Under the pieces are notes generated by a model. It worked only from the letters and a program-made list of their open reading frames with translations, searched no databases and had not been told where the DNA came from. A program made the position numbers and the translations under genes. This document shows, one piece after another, positions 25,701-31,687 of a DNA stretch of 64,000 nt; the first letter of the stretch is position 1; every line of letters starts with the position of its first letter. The stretch spans positions 1,171,501 through 1,235,500 of the forward strand of contig SEMN01000041.1 in assembly GCA_005408345.1 (NCBI GenBank), written 5' to 3'. This DNA is from Macquaria australasica (Eukaryota; Chordata; Actinopteri; Centrarchiformes; Percichthyidae).

Positions 25701-27325
25701 GTTCTGGGGAATAGAAAAAGTGTCACCCTCTCCTAGTGGTGGAGACATTATCAACTCACTGCTCTGCAGAGAGGCATACTGGTTCACACTCTTAACACGG
25801 TGGAGCCCTTTGGCCGAAATGAAGAACTGAATTTGTCATGTTTCCTCAAACTTATTCCATTTAATGGATGCAGTACTTTTTGTACTTCTATCTTTGTAAC
25901 TTTAAGATATATCTGTGTTCTTCTGATTCTGATGTGATTATAGTGCATGGGGTGTGGGACTTGGCTATGGCAACTGCGACCCTTGGATAGAACTGGTTAT
26001 CTAATGACAAGTGTACACCTGCTCTAGGCTGACTATGAAAATCAATCAGAGTGCTCCAGTCCCTTTTTCTTCCCTTTGATATACATTGAAAACTGTTGTT
26101 GCTTGCTGTAATCATTCCTCCTGTTCACACTGGCCGTTAAAAGGGCCCTTCCTGAAGCACTTTGATGGGGGACAAAATTAAAAAGGGAATTTTCTGCTAA
26201 AAGAGTGTATAACTGTTTAAAACTGGGATCTCTTAAGAGTCATCAAATAAAACTAATTGCTAAATGATGATGTTTGTAAACAATCAAACATGAATTATCA
26301 GGCTTATAGTGCAAATACTGTACATATCAGATTTTAATTTCACTCCATCTTGGTTGTTCAATTTGGTCAAAAATTGCAAGCATAGGAGTAGAGTTACTCC
26401 AAACAATGGAAGAATATTAGTGCATAATTACTTATGCATAAAAAGATATTCAAACTGAAATCCACGTACAGTATGGGTGTCTTTATACTTTTTTTCCATA
26501 GAAACTTCATCTACATACAAAATTTACACTTTTTTTTTTCTTACGAGTCTCAGTGACCTGTACAGTATAATAAAATTAAGATAGAGAAAAAAATATGACT
26601 GGCAACTGACTGCAGATGCCCCTATGTTTGAAAGAAACACAGAAAAAGTGCCCTCTTGGATGTCCTGTGATAGAAAAAACATGATAAAGTGCCCTCTATG
26701 GAGGCCTTAAGTGGAAGAAAACATAATTAAATGCCCTCTAGGTCTAGGCTGCTCTTCCAGTGGAGAAAAGGTGATGCAGTGCCATATATGCTGCACTACA
26801 CGCTAGAAAACAGCAGCTGGTGCCCTTTTTATTTTGCCCCTGCCCCTCAGCCAGCCGGAGTCCGCCTCTGCTCAAAAGTGAAAGTAAAAAGAAAGCGGGC
26901 GTGTACAAATGAACCTGACAAACATTGATTTTTAACTTTATTAATATATGAAATTACTACAAAAACCTTTGCATGCAAGCAGACTAAAGGGTTCAATGTC
27001 CTGCAGCCGAATACCCGACTGCACCTTTCTGTGCCCATTCTGCATCAAACCATGTAGCCGTAAGATATTTACCGAGAAAGTCTGCATCCGAGTTGCAGCC
27101 AATCTGTCTCAATATCTCCAAGGACACTTGAAGAGCACCGGCCTCGGTAAAAGTAGAAACCAGGACGTCGGCGATATCGAGGCGTTTTTTATTCTCCACC
27201 TTATTTCGTCTGACCCGCGGCTCTTCCCTGCGGTCCAGAAGCTGGTGGCAGAACTTCTCAAAGTCCTCTTGGTTTAGGTCATCCAGCATTTGTGATATAG
27301 CCGTTCTTATGGTTTTGGGGGCCAT
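631..27325 (-). CDS. Poly-PYD-FIIND-CARD protein, (PYD)14 inflammasome-sensor-like gene, whole coding span
   Basis: Spliced model of 38 coding exons read on the minus strand (about 1906 aa). Exons: 27073-27325 (PYD1), 24795-24839, 23813-23860, 23465-23502; PYD2-PYD14 each followed by a linker exon (listed separately); a fused linker/truncated PYD 5145-5246; 4302-4345; FIIND exons 4136-4206, 3758-3972, 3397-3647, 3105-3233, 2254-2389; 2067-2096; CARD 631-899. All junctions are GT/AG and every phase matches; the total is a multiple of three. PYDs nucleate ASC-type death-fold filaments, FIIND is the self-cleaving ZU5-UPA module of NLRP1/CARD8, and CARD recruits caspases or ASC. No NACHT or LRR exon is visible in any intron. 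Inference: a cytosolic innate sensor or scaffold whose UPA-CARD fragment is released on loss of the poly-PYD part. The model is by eye, with no transcript. The alternative of several separate genes is less likely, because PYD4 lacks an ATG and no promoter or stop separates the units in the spliced frame. Confidence 0.8.
900..2066 (-). other. Intron before the CARD exon
   Basis: This is non-coding DNA between the hinge exon and the CARD exon. Apart from a dispersed-repeat copy at about 1885-2000, I see nothing coding here; the short ORFs in this stretch have no family features. Confidence 0.6.
1885..2000 (+). repeat. Dispersed repeat, copy A
   Basis: About 115 bp that recur at 4561-4665. Both copies share ATGGCTTTCTTATTTTAAAT near the start, GATAGAAGACGCTGTGTTGG in the middle, and CAGAGCAGACTAACAG near the end. 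The family is not recognised. Confidence 0.7.
2067..2096 (-). CDS. Short hinge exon between UPA and CARD
   Basis: A 30-nt exon with a TTTTTCAG acceptor and a GTAAGA donor, phase 1 at both ends. It encodes DEYQSTGPTQ, a polar linker joining UPA to the CARD. It was found only through splice signals and phase. Confidence 0.6.
2254..3233 (-). CDS. UPA subdomain of FIIND (exons 3105-3233 and 2254-2389)
   Basis: Exon 3105-3233 (CTGCAG acceptor, donor GTACGG) encodes EFDKRELTCGYKVIRKPH, then FILTADLNGAEICPE. Exon 2254-2389 encodes RLKLRYES, then NFFEVFIENPDRNFTLKL and PLWTCVIRKG. Order and motifs match the UPA half of NLRP1/CARD8 FIIND (YKV.KP, the L.L.Y....F..F hallmark, and the final W). UPA oligomerises and supports CARD filament formation. 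If the first donor is skipped, translation runs into a poly-Lys stretch from the T18 tract at about 3020-3038, so use of the GTACGG donor decides whether the protein is intact. GTACGG is not a strong consensus donor. Confidence 0.83.
3397..4206 (-). CDS. ZU5 subdomain of FIIND (exons 4136-4206, 3758-3972, 3397-3647)
   Basis: Exon 4136-4206 encodes DSSDWTKLEPEV plus an acidic run; 3758-3972 encodes AGNFECSVSGLFWVCKEKV, then MPAGPLMDITVIVGKFD and YLPHWICIG; 3397-3647 encodes DDIPKISDKFAVLHIDD, VVEKV, LTEPVFSPRAV and HVYLIPCDPGLLQ. This is the usual teleost FIIND start followed by the ZU5 beta-sandwich (LPH..C.G). The self-cleavage dipeptide Phe-Ser is present in EPVF-SPRAV (codons 3529-3531 and 3526-3528, about residues 1675-1676). 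Upstream His (VLH) and Glu (VVEKV) stand where the NLRP1/CARD8 catalytic pair is expected. The residue before Phe is Val rather than the Ser I know from human NLRP1/CARD8. The acceptor at 4206 could also be three bases upstream (one extra Gln). Confidence 0.85.
4302..4345 (-). CDS. Linker exon between PYD array and FIIND
   Basis: 44 nt, acceptor TTCACAAG, donor GTAATC, phase 1 in and phase 0 out. It encodes GPSRSLELEGCGSIM. It joins the truncated PYD exon to the first FIIND exon in frame. No domain is seen. Confidence 0.6.
4561..4665 (+). repeat. Dispersed repeat, copy B
   Basis: Second copy of the repeat at 1885-2000, with the same ATGGCTTTCTTATTTTAAAT start and CAGAGCAGACTAACAG end. It runs straight into the (CAGA)n tract. 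Confidence 0.7.
4666..4734 (+). repeat. (CAGA)n microsatellite
   Basis: A near-perfect run of about 17 tetranucleotide units in the intron between the array and FIIND. The rest of that intron (4346-5144) shows no coding signal. Confidence 0.98.
5145..5246 (-). CDS. Fused linker plus truncated PYD exon (PYD15 remnant)
   Basis: The exon starts like every linker exon (CTCAG acceptor, EKHWSKP) and runs without an intron into the C-terminal third of a PYD (LVTRMALKKMNRTDLVQRL, then SETRSGSKG). The donor is GTAAGT. It is 102 nt, phase 1 to phase 1. A deletion joined the linker exon to the PYD exon and removed the intron and PYD helices 1-4 while keeping the frame. It cannot fold as a full PYD and probably acts as spacer. 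Confidence 0.75.
5611..5620 (-). promoter_or_regulatory. AATAAATAAA signal overlapping the read-through stop of PYD14
   Basis: On the minus strand the frame of the PYD exon runs past its donor for about 20 codons to a TAA stop, which overlaps two AATAAA hexamers. The same arrangement lies at 6850-6859, 8089-8098, 9331-9340, 10573-10582, 12173-12182, 13936-13945, 15699-15708, 16941-16950, 18704-18713 and 19943-19952. A single AATAAA lies at 21095-21100 behind PYD3. These could act as intronic polyadenylation signals. They have not been shown to be used. Confidence 0.5.
5681..5966 (-). CDS. PYD14 exon (array unit)
   Basis: 286 nt, phase 0 in and phase 1 out. It encodes EVT then MTSLQKKLMEILKELSYREL, IPRFRMETADRVKIVELMV, and KKMNRTDLVQRL. 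These are PYD hallmarks: L..L..L...EL..FK near the start, then ADR....LM, and M.R.DL..RL at the end. The residues in the ORF are identical to PYD13. The next exon is the fused one at 5145-5246. The donor is GTCAGA. Confidence 0.88.
6457..6485 (-). CDS. Linker exon after PYD13
   Basis: 29 nt between a CTCCTCAG acceptor and a GTGAGT donor, phase 1 in and phase 0 out. It encodes EKHWSKPFQK and joins PYD13 to PYD14 in frame. Confidence 0.75.
6920..7205 (-). CDS. PYD13 exon (array unit)
   Basis: 286-nt PYD exon with the same residues as PYD14 over the whole ORF, including the FKWFLWHTVMKEG variable segment. The intron to its left is also nearly identical to that of PYD12, one 1239-bp period away. 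Confidence 0.88.
7696..7724 (-). CDS. Linker exon after PYD12
   Basis: 29 nt encoding EKHWSKPFQK, with the same splice sites and phases as the other linkers. Confidence 0.75.
8159..8444 (-). CDS. PYD12 exon (array unit)
   Basis: 286-nt PYD exon differing from PYD13/14 by two residues: Gln to Leu in LELFKWF, and Thr to Ala in REALKK. Confidence 0.88.
8935..8963 (-). CDS. Linker exon after PYD11
   Basis: 29 nt encoding EKHCSKPFQK (Cys in place of Trp, as in the linkers after PYD5 to PYD11). Confidence 0.75.
9401..9686 (-). CDS. PYD11 exon (array unit)
   Basis: 286-nt PYD exon with a distinct variable segment, FKRFVRRTDIMKGLPRIP. It is shared only with PYD7, from which it differs by one residue (SETRSG against SETSSG). 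Confidence 0.88.
10178..10206 (-). CDS. Linker exon after PYD10
   Basis: 29 nt encoding EKHCSKPFQK; CTCAG acceptor, GTGAGT donor, phase 1 to 0. Confidence 0.75.
10643..10928 (-). CDS. PYD10 exon (array unit)
   Basis: 286-nt PYD exon with variable segment FKQFVQHTDMKEGLPGIP. Its ORF is identical to those of PYD9 and PYD6. A SINE copy sits in the intron on its right (5' side). Confidence 0.88.
11028..11400 (+). mobile_element. SINE-like retroposon, copy 1, with target-site duplication
   Basis: The body at 11042-11386 holds a Pol III B-box-like GGGTTCGCACCC near its start and ends in TGGATGGATGGA. It is flanked by a perfect 14-bp duplication, GAGTATTTTAACAA, at 11028-11041 and 11387-11400. Units without the element carry one copy of the site. 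The sequence is of the common teleost dispersed type, but I cannot name the family. Short ORFs inside it are not genes. Confidence 0.85.
11778..11806 (-). CDS. Linker exon after PYD9
   Basis: 29 nt encoding EKHCSKPFQK; standard linker splice sites and phases. Confidence 0.75.
12243..12528 (-). CDS. PYD9 exon (array unit)
   Basis: 286-nt PYD exon, identical in sequence to PYD10 exactly 1600 bp away, with variable segment FKQFVQHTDMKEGLPGIP. Confidence 0.88.
12628..13000 (+). mobile_element. SINE-like retroposon, copy 2
   Basis: Same insertion site and same 14-bp duplication as copy 1. The only difference I noticed is A at 12940 where copy 1 has G at 11340. It was copied by unit duplication, not by a new insertion. 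Confidence 0.85.
13378..13406 (-). CDS. Linker exon after PYD8
   Basis: 29 nt encoding EKHCSKPFQK; standard linker splice sites and phases. Confidence 0.75.
14006..14291 (-). CDS. PYD8 exon (array unit)
   Basis: 286-nt PYD exon identical in protein to PYD5. It has the FKQFVQHTDMKEG segment with REALKK and SETSSG at the end. Confidence 0.88.
14391..14763 (+). mobile_element. SINE-like retroposon, copy 3
   Basis: Body about 14405-14749, same site and 14-bp duplication as copies 1 and 2; one difference noted (CCATATCC for CCATGTCC near 14489). Confidence 0.85.
15141..15169 (-). CDS. Linker exon after PYD7
   Basis: 29 nt encoding EKHCSKPFQK; standard linker splice sites and phases. Confidence 0.75.
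15769..16054 (-). CDS. PYD7 exon (array unit)
   Basis: 286-nt PYD exon with the FKRFVRRTDIMKG variable segment shared with PYD11. Its 5' intron lacks the SINE. Confidence 0.88.
16546..16574 (-). CDS. Linker exon after PYD6
   Basis: 29 nt encoding EKHCSKPFQK; standard linker splice sites and phases. Confidence 0.75.
17011..17296 (-). CDS. PYD6 exon (array unit)
   Basis: 286-nt PYD exon with an ORF identical to PYD9 and PYD10; a SINE copy lies on its 5' side. Confidence 0.88.
17396..17768 (+). mobile_element. SINE-like retroposon, copy 4
   Basis: Body about 17410-17754, same site and duplication. Like copy 2, it is followed downstream by the variant AAACATATTCC (others have ACGTCTTCC or ACATCTTCC), which links these two units as block duplicates. 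Confidence 0.85.
18146..18174 (-). CDS. Linker exon after PYD5
   Basis: 29 nt encoding EKHCSKPFQK; standard linker splice sites and phases. Confidence 0.75.
18774..19059 (-). CDS. PYD5 exon (first homogenised array unit)
   Basis: 286-nt PYD exon identical in protein to PYD8. From here to PYD14 the units are near-identical in exons and introns; upstream (PYD1-PYD4) they are diverged. Confidence 0.88.
19550..19578 (-). CDS. Linker exon after PYD4
   Basis: 29 nt encoding EKHLSKPFQK, a Leu variant of the array linker. Confidence 0.75.
20013..20295 (-). CDS. PYD4 exon, chimeric and without ATG
   Basis: 283 nt, one codon shorter than the other PYD exons and still phase 0 to phase 1. It starts AAPVAAVKQILLETLKDL, with GTG (Val) where the other units have ATG. 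The first part (LNELEKFKWLLQF, DLVVDLMV) is diverged. The end, from MNRTDLVQRLSETSSG through the following intron, matches the homogenised array. This fits gene conversion of the 3' part and shows the exon is used as an internal exon. Confidence 0.85.
20704..20744 (-). CDS. Linker exon after PYD3
   Basis: 41 nt, CCCCTCAG acceptor, GTGAGT donor, phase 1 to 0. It encodes GKHSYEHPPALLER, a longer relative of the EKH linker. Confidence 0.7.
21144..21429 (-). CDS. PYD3 exon
   Basis: 286 nt, starts VAT then MAAVKHLLLETLNDLSNEEL, with MADRAKVVDQML and FMDMNRPDLVRKL. It is a clear PYD, diverged from the array. The donor is GTAAGA, stronger than the GTCAGA of the array. Confidence 0.85.
22098..22141 (-). 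CDS. Linker exon after PYD2
   Basis: 44 nt, phase 1 to 0. It encodes KKHSADKHRPALIQK, with the same CTCAG acceptor and GTGAGT donor as the other linkers. Confidence 0.7.
22478..22763 (-). CDS. PYD2 exon
   Basis: 286 nt. The first codon is GTG (Val) at the acceptor (VETMASVIELLLETL). It contains MELEKFKEFQFQYHIKRHF, VENTKEVLKRMKRTDLVQ and a GTAAGG donor. It is a diverged PYD: the central ADR motif is replaced by LRDMQDTVF. Confidence 0.8.
23465..23502 (-). CDS. Linker exon before PYD2
   Basis: 38 nt, phase 1 to 0, encoding EKHSVDQPPLIQR; CTCAG acceptor and GTGAGT donor like all later linkers. A (TAA)n run lies upstream at about 23622-23641. Confidence 0.65.
23813..23860 (-). CDS. Linker exon 3
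   Basis: 48 nt, TTGTTGCAG acceptor, GTAGGT donor, phase 1 to 1. It encodes SARPSAGATGVNTMADG, low complexity with no domain. An internal ATG could serve as an alternative start. Confidence 0.55.
24795..24839 (-). CDS. Linker exon 2
   Basis: 45 nt, TTTTTGCAG acceptor, GTGAGT donor, phase 1 to 1. It encodes VKETAAQSSKPGPCD, a polar linker after PYD1. Confidence 0.55.
25229..25606. mobile_element. MITE with 25-bp terminal inverted repeats
   Basis: Perfect TIRs at 25229-25253 and 25582-25606 (start ACCATAGACTGTATATAAAG) flanked by CTGA on both sides. 378 bp with no transposase. This ending is frequent in teleost genomes; the superfamily is not assigned. Confidence 0.85.
26640..26830. repeat. 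Degenerate tandem repeat with GTGCCCTCT core
   Basis: About four imperfect units of 40-55 bp, each with a form of A(A/G)TGCCCTCT followed by a G/A-rich part. Probably minisatellite or transposon-derived. Confidence 0.6.
27073..27325 (-). CDS. PYD1 exon with start codon, ASC-like pyrin domain
   Basis: The exon opens with ATG in good context (A at -3) and encodes 84 residues: MAPKTIRTAISQMLDDLNQE, FEKFCHQLLDRREEPRVRR, LDIADVLVSTFTEAGAL, LEILRQIGCNSDADFLG. The DRR.EPRV and DIAD.LV.. motifs are those of fish ASC (pycard) PYDs, quite unlike the array PYDs. The donor GTAAAT leaves phase 1, matching exon 2. This is the first coding exon. It could alternatively belong to a short PYD-only transcript, since read-through adds 25 residues and then stops. 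Confidence 0.83.
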
Positions 27326-27558
27326 TTCTTACCAAGAGATCCCAAACTGCCTGTCCTGGTTGTCAAAAGTCTTTCTTCCAGATCAGCTCACCGAGGAAGA
27401 CGCTCAGGAAGTTCACTTAAAATCACCATAAAATCTGCTGCTGCTGCGCTTTAAAACAAGGAAGACAATCATGGTGCCTTCCTTTGCTGTCGGAAATCAG
27501 TTCAGTAGGCGACACGAAAAGCTCAACAGCAACGTTGTTCAATAATCCCTCCATGTGC

Positions 27559-27611
<53 letters not shown>

Positions 27612-29038
27612 AAAAAGTAATAAATATGATATTAATTACTCAGTTTCATTGTAACTATTGAATAAATGAAGTCTTCCTATAATATTTAATCTCAGAAAAC
27701 CGACAGTACGCTTAAATTGACACGTGTTTACATTTTTCTGACAAACAACCTCTTGGGGAGGAAATGGGGAAGTTGCGTGACTTAGCGCTGTAAAGCGGCT
27801 ATAATCGATATTTTTATAATAACAATGTATCAAGTGACAGTGTGAAAACAACGTGTGTCGCTCGTAGTGATGAACCCGCAGATTTACGGAGTTTAAACAT
27901 TGTCATGATTTGGAGGCAAATAACTGTTTAAAAACGATATAATCTTCCGTCTCGGGTTCATGATGATAAATGCCCTGAAGTCTGTAGTTTATGAACGTTT
28001 ATGTAGAAGCATTTCCTTGATGCGACTGGTGTGGAATTTGTAAAGGTTTCCGGATTTCTGGATGAATCTCTCCATATTTCTGAAGGCGAACTCTTTTGTG
28101 TTCCTTATCGACGTGTTTTTAAACATTTCAGACAATTCTACTAAAGTGTTACTCTAAAACGAGGTTTTTAAATGCGGAAAAACGTCTGTCAAATTCACTC
28201 TGTCAAGTCAAGGTCGGTCTAATAAAAGTATGCGCTGATACATTTATTTGATTCCTATCACAGTTTGAATTGTGTGTCATGGGGTGAATGCATTATTCGG
28301 CATAACTGATTATAGCTCAATAATAATAATCAATAATTACTCAGTGCATCAATGCCAGCTTAGGTCATTATCTGTGCAGAGGCTGCTGTCGTGACCAGAT
28401 CAAACCCAAATTGGTTCACATTTTACACAGCAGCGGATTGAAGGATTATTTCATACAGAATGAAAATGAAATAACTGCCCAGATATTTATTTGCATGTAG
28501 CAAAAGTACTAATGTGTTCTACGATGAGAAAAGATAAAGTGTGAAATTAAATGAAAAACATCAAATGGCAAAAACTGTAATCAGTAGCCTACATTAATGT
28601 GGAATAAATACATAAGTGGTTAAAAGTCAATACTGCAGGTGAGCTGTGTTGACACTGGTGGGGTCTATGTTGCTCTGTATCTGATATCAGGCTTTCACCA
28701 TCCTGTCATCTTTCTCTACAGATTCAAAAACCAAAGTCTGCGTGGACGTAAGTTCAGCTTCACACAATGAAATTCAAAGATCCTCTTTAATATGTGGCTG
28801 GTCATTTAAAATGATACTCACTCTGTTGTTTTAATTTTTGTTCCTCTTCTTTAGAAAGGTGACCCTACCTTCCCTAAGACCTAAGAACGAGAAACATTAA
28901 AGAGGGAAATCAGTAAGCTTGGAGTGGAAGAACTGAGTCTAAAAAATGTATTTACCATCGGATTAGGGAGTCTATTCAATTATTTGAAAGAAACTGTGCT
29001 GATCAAAAGAATTTAGTGTTGAGTGAAATATATATATA
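27326..29038. other. 5' flank of the poly-PYD gene
   Basis: Putative promoter side of the minus-strand gene. It holds the (GA)n tract; no TATA box or element could be assigned with confidence. Two plus-strand splice-like pieces near 28722-28890 lead to an immediate stop. Confidence 0.4.
27563..27605. repeat. (GA)n microsatellite
   Basis: A run of about 20 AG units about 240 bp upstream of the PYD1 start codon, possibly in the promoter or 5' UTR. Confidence 0.97.
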
Positions 29039-31687
29039 CACTGTTAAAGATTGTCCCGTCAAAAAACAGTAACAGTGCAAGTTACTGTAAAATTAACGGT
29101 GTCTTGCTGTTGCTGAAATTTTCAGTTTGCTACTGTTTCTGTAAATACAGCATAAAGCTGTTATTTTCTACCTTTACAGTAAAATACCGACAAAAGTATT
29201 AGCAGTTAATTAATGTTTATTTGCACTTTTTCACAAGAGGTATATTTGCAGGATTTTACTGTAAACTACTGTACAAATATAATACATGCTATTGTTTAAA
29301 CTATTGAGTAATGGACTGCTAGCAAGAAGGACTACAATGATTTTTTTTTTCTTACATTTCTAAACCTTGTGATTTGTTAAATTATTGCTTAGCAGTCTCG
29401 CTATAAAAATGCCATGTTTTAATACAGTGTATAAATATAGCTTTTGAAATAGTGAGTTAAAATTTTAGGACAAATAATACAGCTTCAAAGTCTTTTCAAA
29501 ACATGTCTCTTTTTATTAAGCTTTTGAATAACTTTTGAAAAGCTTTCTTGAAAAACAAATAAAAGCCTGAGGCCTGTTTAGGGCAAAAACTAAAATTTCA
29601 GCCATTTAAAAAAAAGAAGTGCAGTCAGTGTGAACACTGAACACAAATAAATACATAAAATATTTTCAAAATCAGTTGCTGAGAAACCAAGTGAATGACT
29701 GAAGTGAATGAAATTGCAAAAGATTCTTCTAAAATTAGAAGGTAATTGGTAAAACAAAGCCCAAAGTTACTTCAGGTAAATAAACTTAAATTTCAGCCAT
29801 ATAAATAATAAATACAGTCTTGTCGTGTAGAGTCTTGTAGTCTGTCTAAAAACTGAACTCTGGACACGAACAAAGACTGACTGAGTGAGTTAGTGTATAA
29901 CTGAGAAAGTGGCTGAGTGAATGACTGAAAAACTAAGTGAGTGACTGAGACACGAGGGTTGACTGATGTCACCTTCTTCTGGGCGACCTTTCCCGTCTGC
30001 TTTGACTGAACTTTTCCTCGTCCAGCCTTGGTGCCTCTCTCGGGATTGATCCCGATGAACCTCCTGAAAAACAACTGTGTGTGTTCAGAATTAGTGTAAA
30101 ATATAAATATAGCAAAGTCTATTCTTGTATCAAGAACACTGCCCTTTACTACGTTAGGTGTAGGTAATGTTACATTTTGGCACTACACAAGTCAACATGG
30201 CATGCTGGACTACTGCAGATGTGATCTTGGCTCCATCACACGCTCCTTGTGATATCTGTAAAGATGCCATTTCAAAGCTGCTAATTTTTTGAAGTTCCTA
30301 TTGCAGTCCTGGATGCAACACTGAAGAATTAAGTTAGGGGTATTGCTGTGAATTCTCATGTGTTTCACATAGGTCACTGTCCACAGATCTGACATGGAAA
30401 CATGCTGACAAGTCAAACTGGGCAGTCCTTGGGATGAAAGAAAACTCAATCTCAACAAAAAATCTCCACCAGCTCAAACGTCCATTAGCATTCTGTGCTG
30501 GGCAAAATAACATTAGAATACAAACCAGCAACAGCTAAACTGTGAATATGAATTATCCTTTCTGAATATTCTTTCACCAATTTGGACCGACACAATCCAA
30601 AATACAGCCAACATTAAAGAAACAAAATAACCACAACACTCACAAAAAAGATTTCCCCCTATGAATAGAGGGATAGAGATTACACATATACCAAGAAATT
30701 TGCAAGCACAGGGGCACTTCAATGGAAATTAACGTTTTGACTAACGTTGCAGGTTTCGGGAAATTACTGTAATTGTTTTGTTAGTCACGCGATACAGTGA
30801 CAGGAATGGAACAGTAATTAAATAAAATTTGCAATGTTGTTTGAAGGCTGCACTTTGCAGAAGAAGAATTTAGTAGCTAATGTTGGATGAAACTCACCCT
30901 GTAATTTGAAAGATCCGATTTAGAAATCCAGCTCCACTCCGCTGTGTCACAGTTCGCTTCCCACTGAAACGAGTGTTTTAAAAGTTAGTTACAACTCATC
31001 ATCATCCACCTTCTGCACATTAGAAGAGAAGGAATATCATGCATCCCCACATAAAACTTAACATTAGCAACTGTACAAGTAGTTAACCTTAGCTGGCCAC
31101 ACTGACCGCTTGAATGAGGTTTCTGTCTGCGCTGTTTGTGTCAGCTCAGACTCCAATCTCAAATCTGACTTGAAAACTTACAAGTTAACCTAATTCAAGT
31201 CCAATGTACATTACTCAGTCTGACAACAATTCACTTAAAGAAAACAGTTTTAGTAAAAGAATCCCAAACATAAAGAGACATGAATACAACGTTACAAATG
31301 TTTTATTGATGTTGGGATCTGATGGTAGGGAGGCTACCAAATCATTATCACAGCACAATATGAGTTGATTGCAAATGTTGTGTATTTTGTCTATGCTAAC
31401 AAGCAAAGCAAAGAGGCACTCACCTTTTAATTCACAAGATGAAGATGGATGAAAATCACAACTTGAACACGTGTGGGCTCAATGCAGTTTTCTGTTCCCA
31501 AAATGCAATGCAAAAAATACTGTAAAGTACTGTTTTTTCTCCTCTGAGCAATTAATACTGTAAAATACCGTTATCTTTCGTCTAAGTCATTTCACCAACC
31601 AAAATTAACAGTAATGTACTGCATTTAAATATAACAGGATAATACTGTTGATATTTTGAGGTAAATTTACAGCAATTTCTAACAGTG
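29039..31687 (-). mobile_element. TIR-bounded DNA transposon, about 2.65 kb
   Basis: The left end, CACTGTTAAAGATTG, and the reverse complement of the right end, CACTGTTAGAAATTG, match imperfectly. Both ends are rich in ACTGTAAAAT-type sub-repeats and flanked by TATA. The interior carries minus-strand ORF remnants, including a zinc finger. No DDE-type transposase core is seen, so it is non-autonomous or decayed. Superfamily unassigned. Confidence 0.65.
30210..30458 (-). pseudogene. C2H2 zinc-finger ORF fragment inside the transposon
   Basis: 82 codons with one good finger, CIQDCNRNF then LKWHLYRYH (C-x3-C-x12-H-x4-H), and a weaker upstream KHMRIH. It is probably an exon or relic of the element's own gene. 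The 29793-30074 ORF (INPERGTKAGRGKVQSK) may be another piece. No intact gene could be assembled. Confidence 0.4.

Larger units (their letters stand above)
24840..27072 (-). other. Intron 1 of the poly-PYD gene
   Basis: It holds a MITE (25229-25606) and a degenerate tandem repeat (about 26640-26830). The plus-strand ORF at 25483-25830 lies mostly in the MITE and is not credible as a gene. Confidence 0.6.

Noticed and set aside
25483..25830. 115-codon plus-strand ORF in intron 1
   Set aside because: Overlaps the MITE and shows no family features.
26640..26830. CRISPR-like spaced repeat
   Set aside because: Units are degenerate, unequal in spacing, and in a vertebrate intron.
4346..26940. Search for NACHT or LRR exons between PYDs and FIIND
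   Set aside because: No Walker A (GxxxxGK[ST]) or LxxLxLxxN pattern seen in any frame of the introns.
28722..28890. Plus-strand exon-like pieces with ctacag/gtaagt signals
   Set aside because: They encode only a few residues before a stop (KGDPTFPKT) and I found no upstream exon in frame; could be a non-coding transcript.
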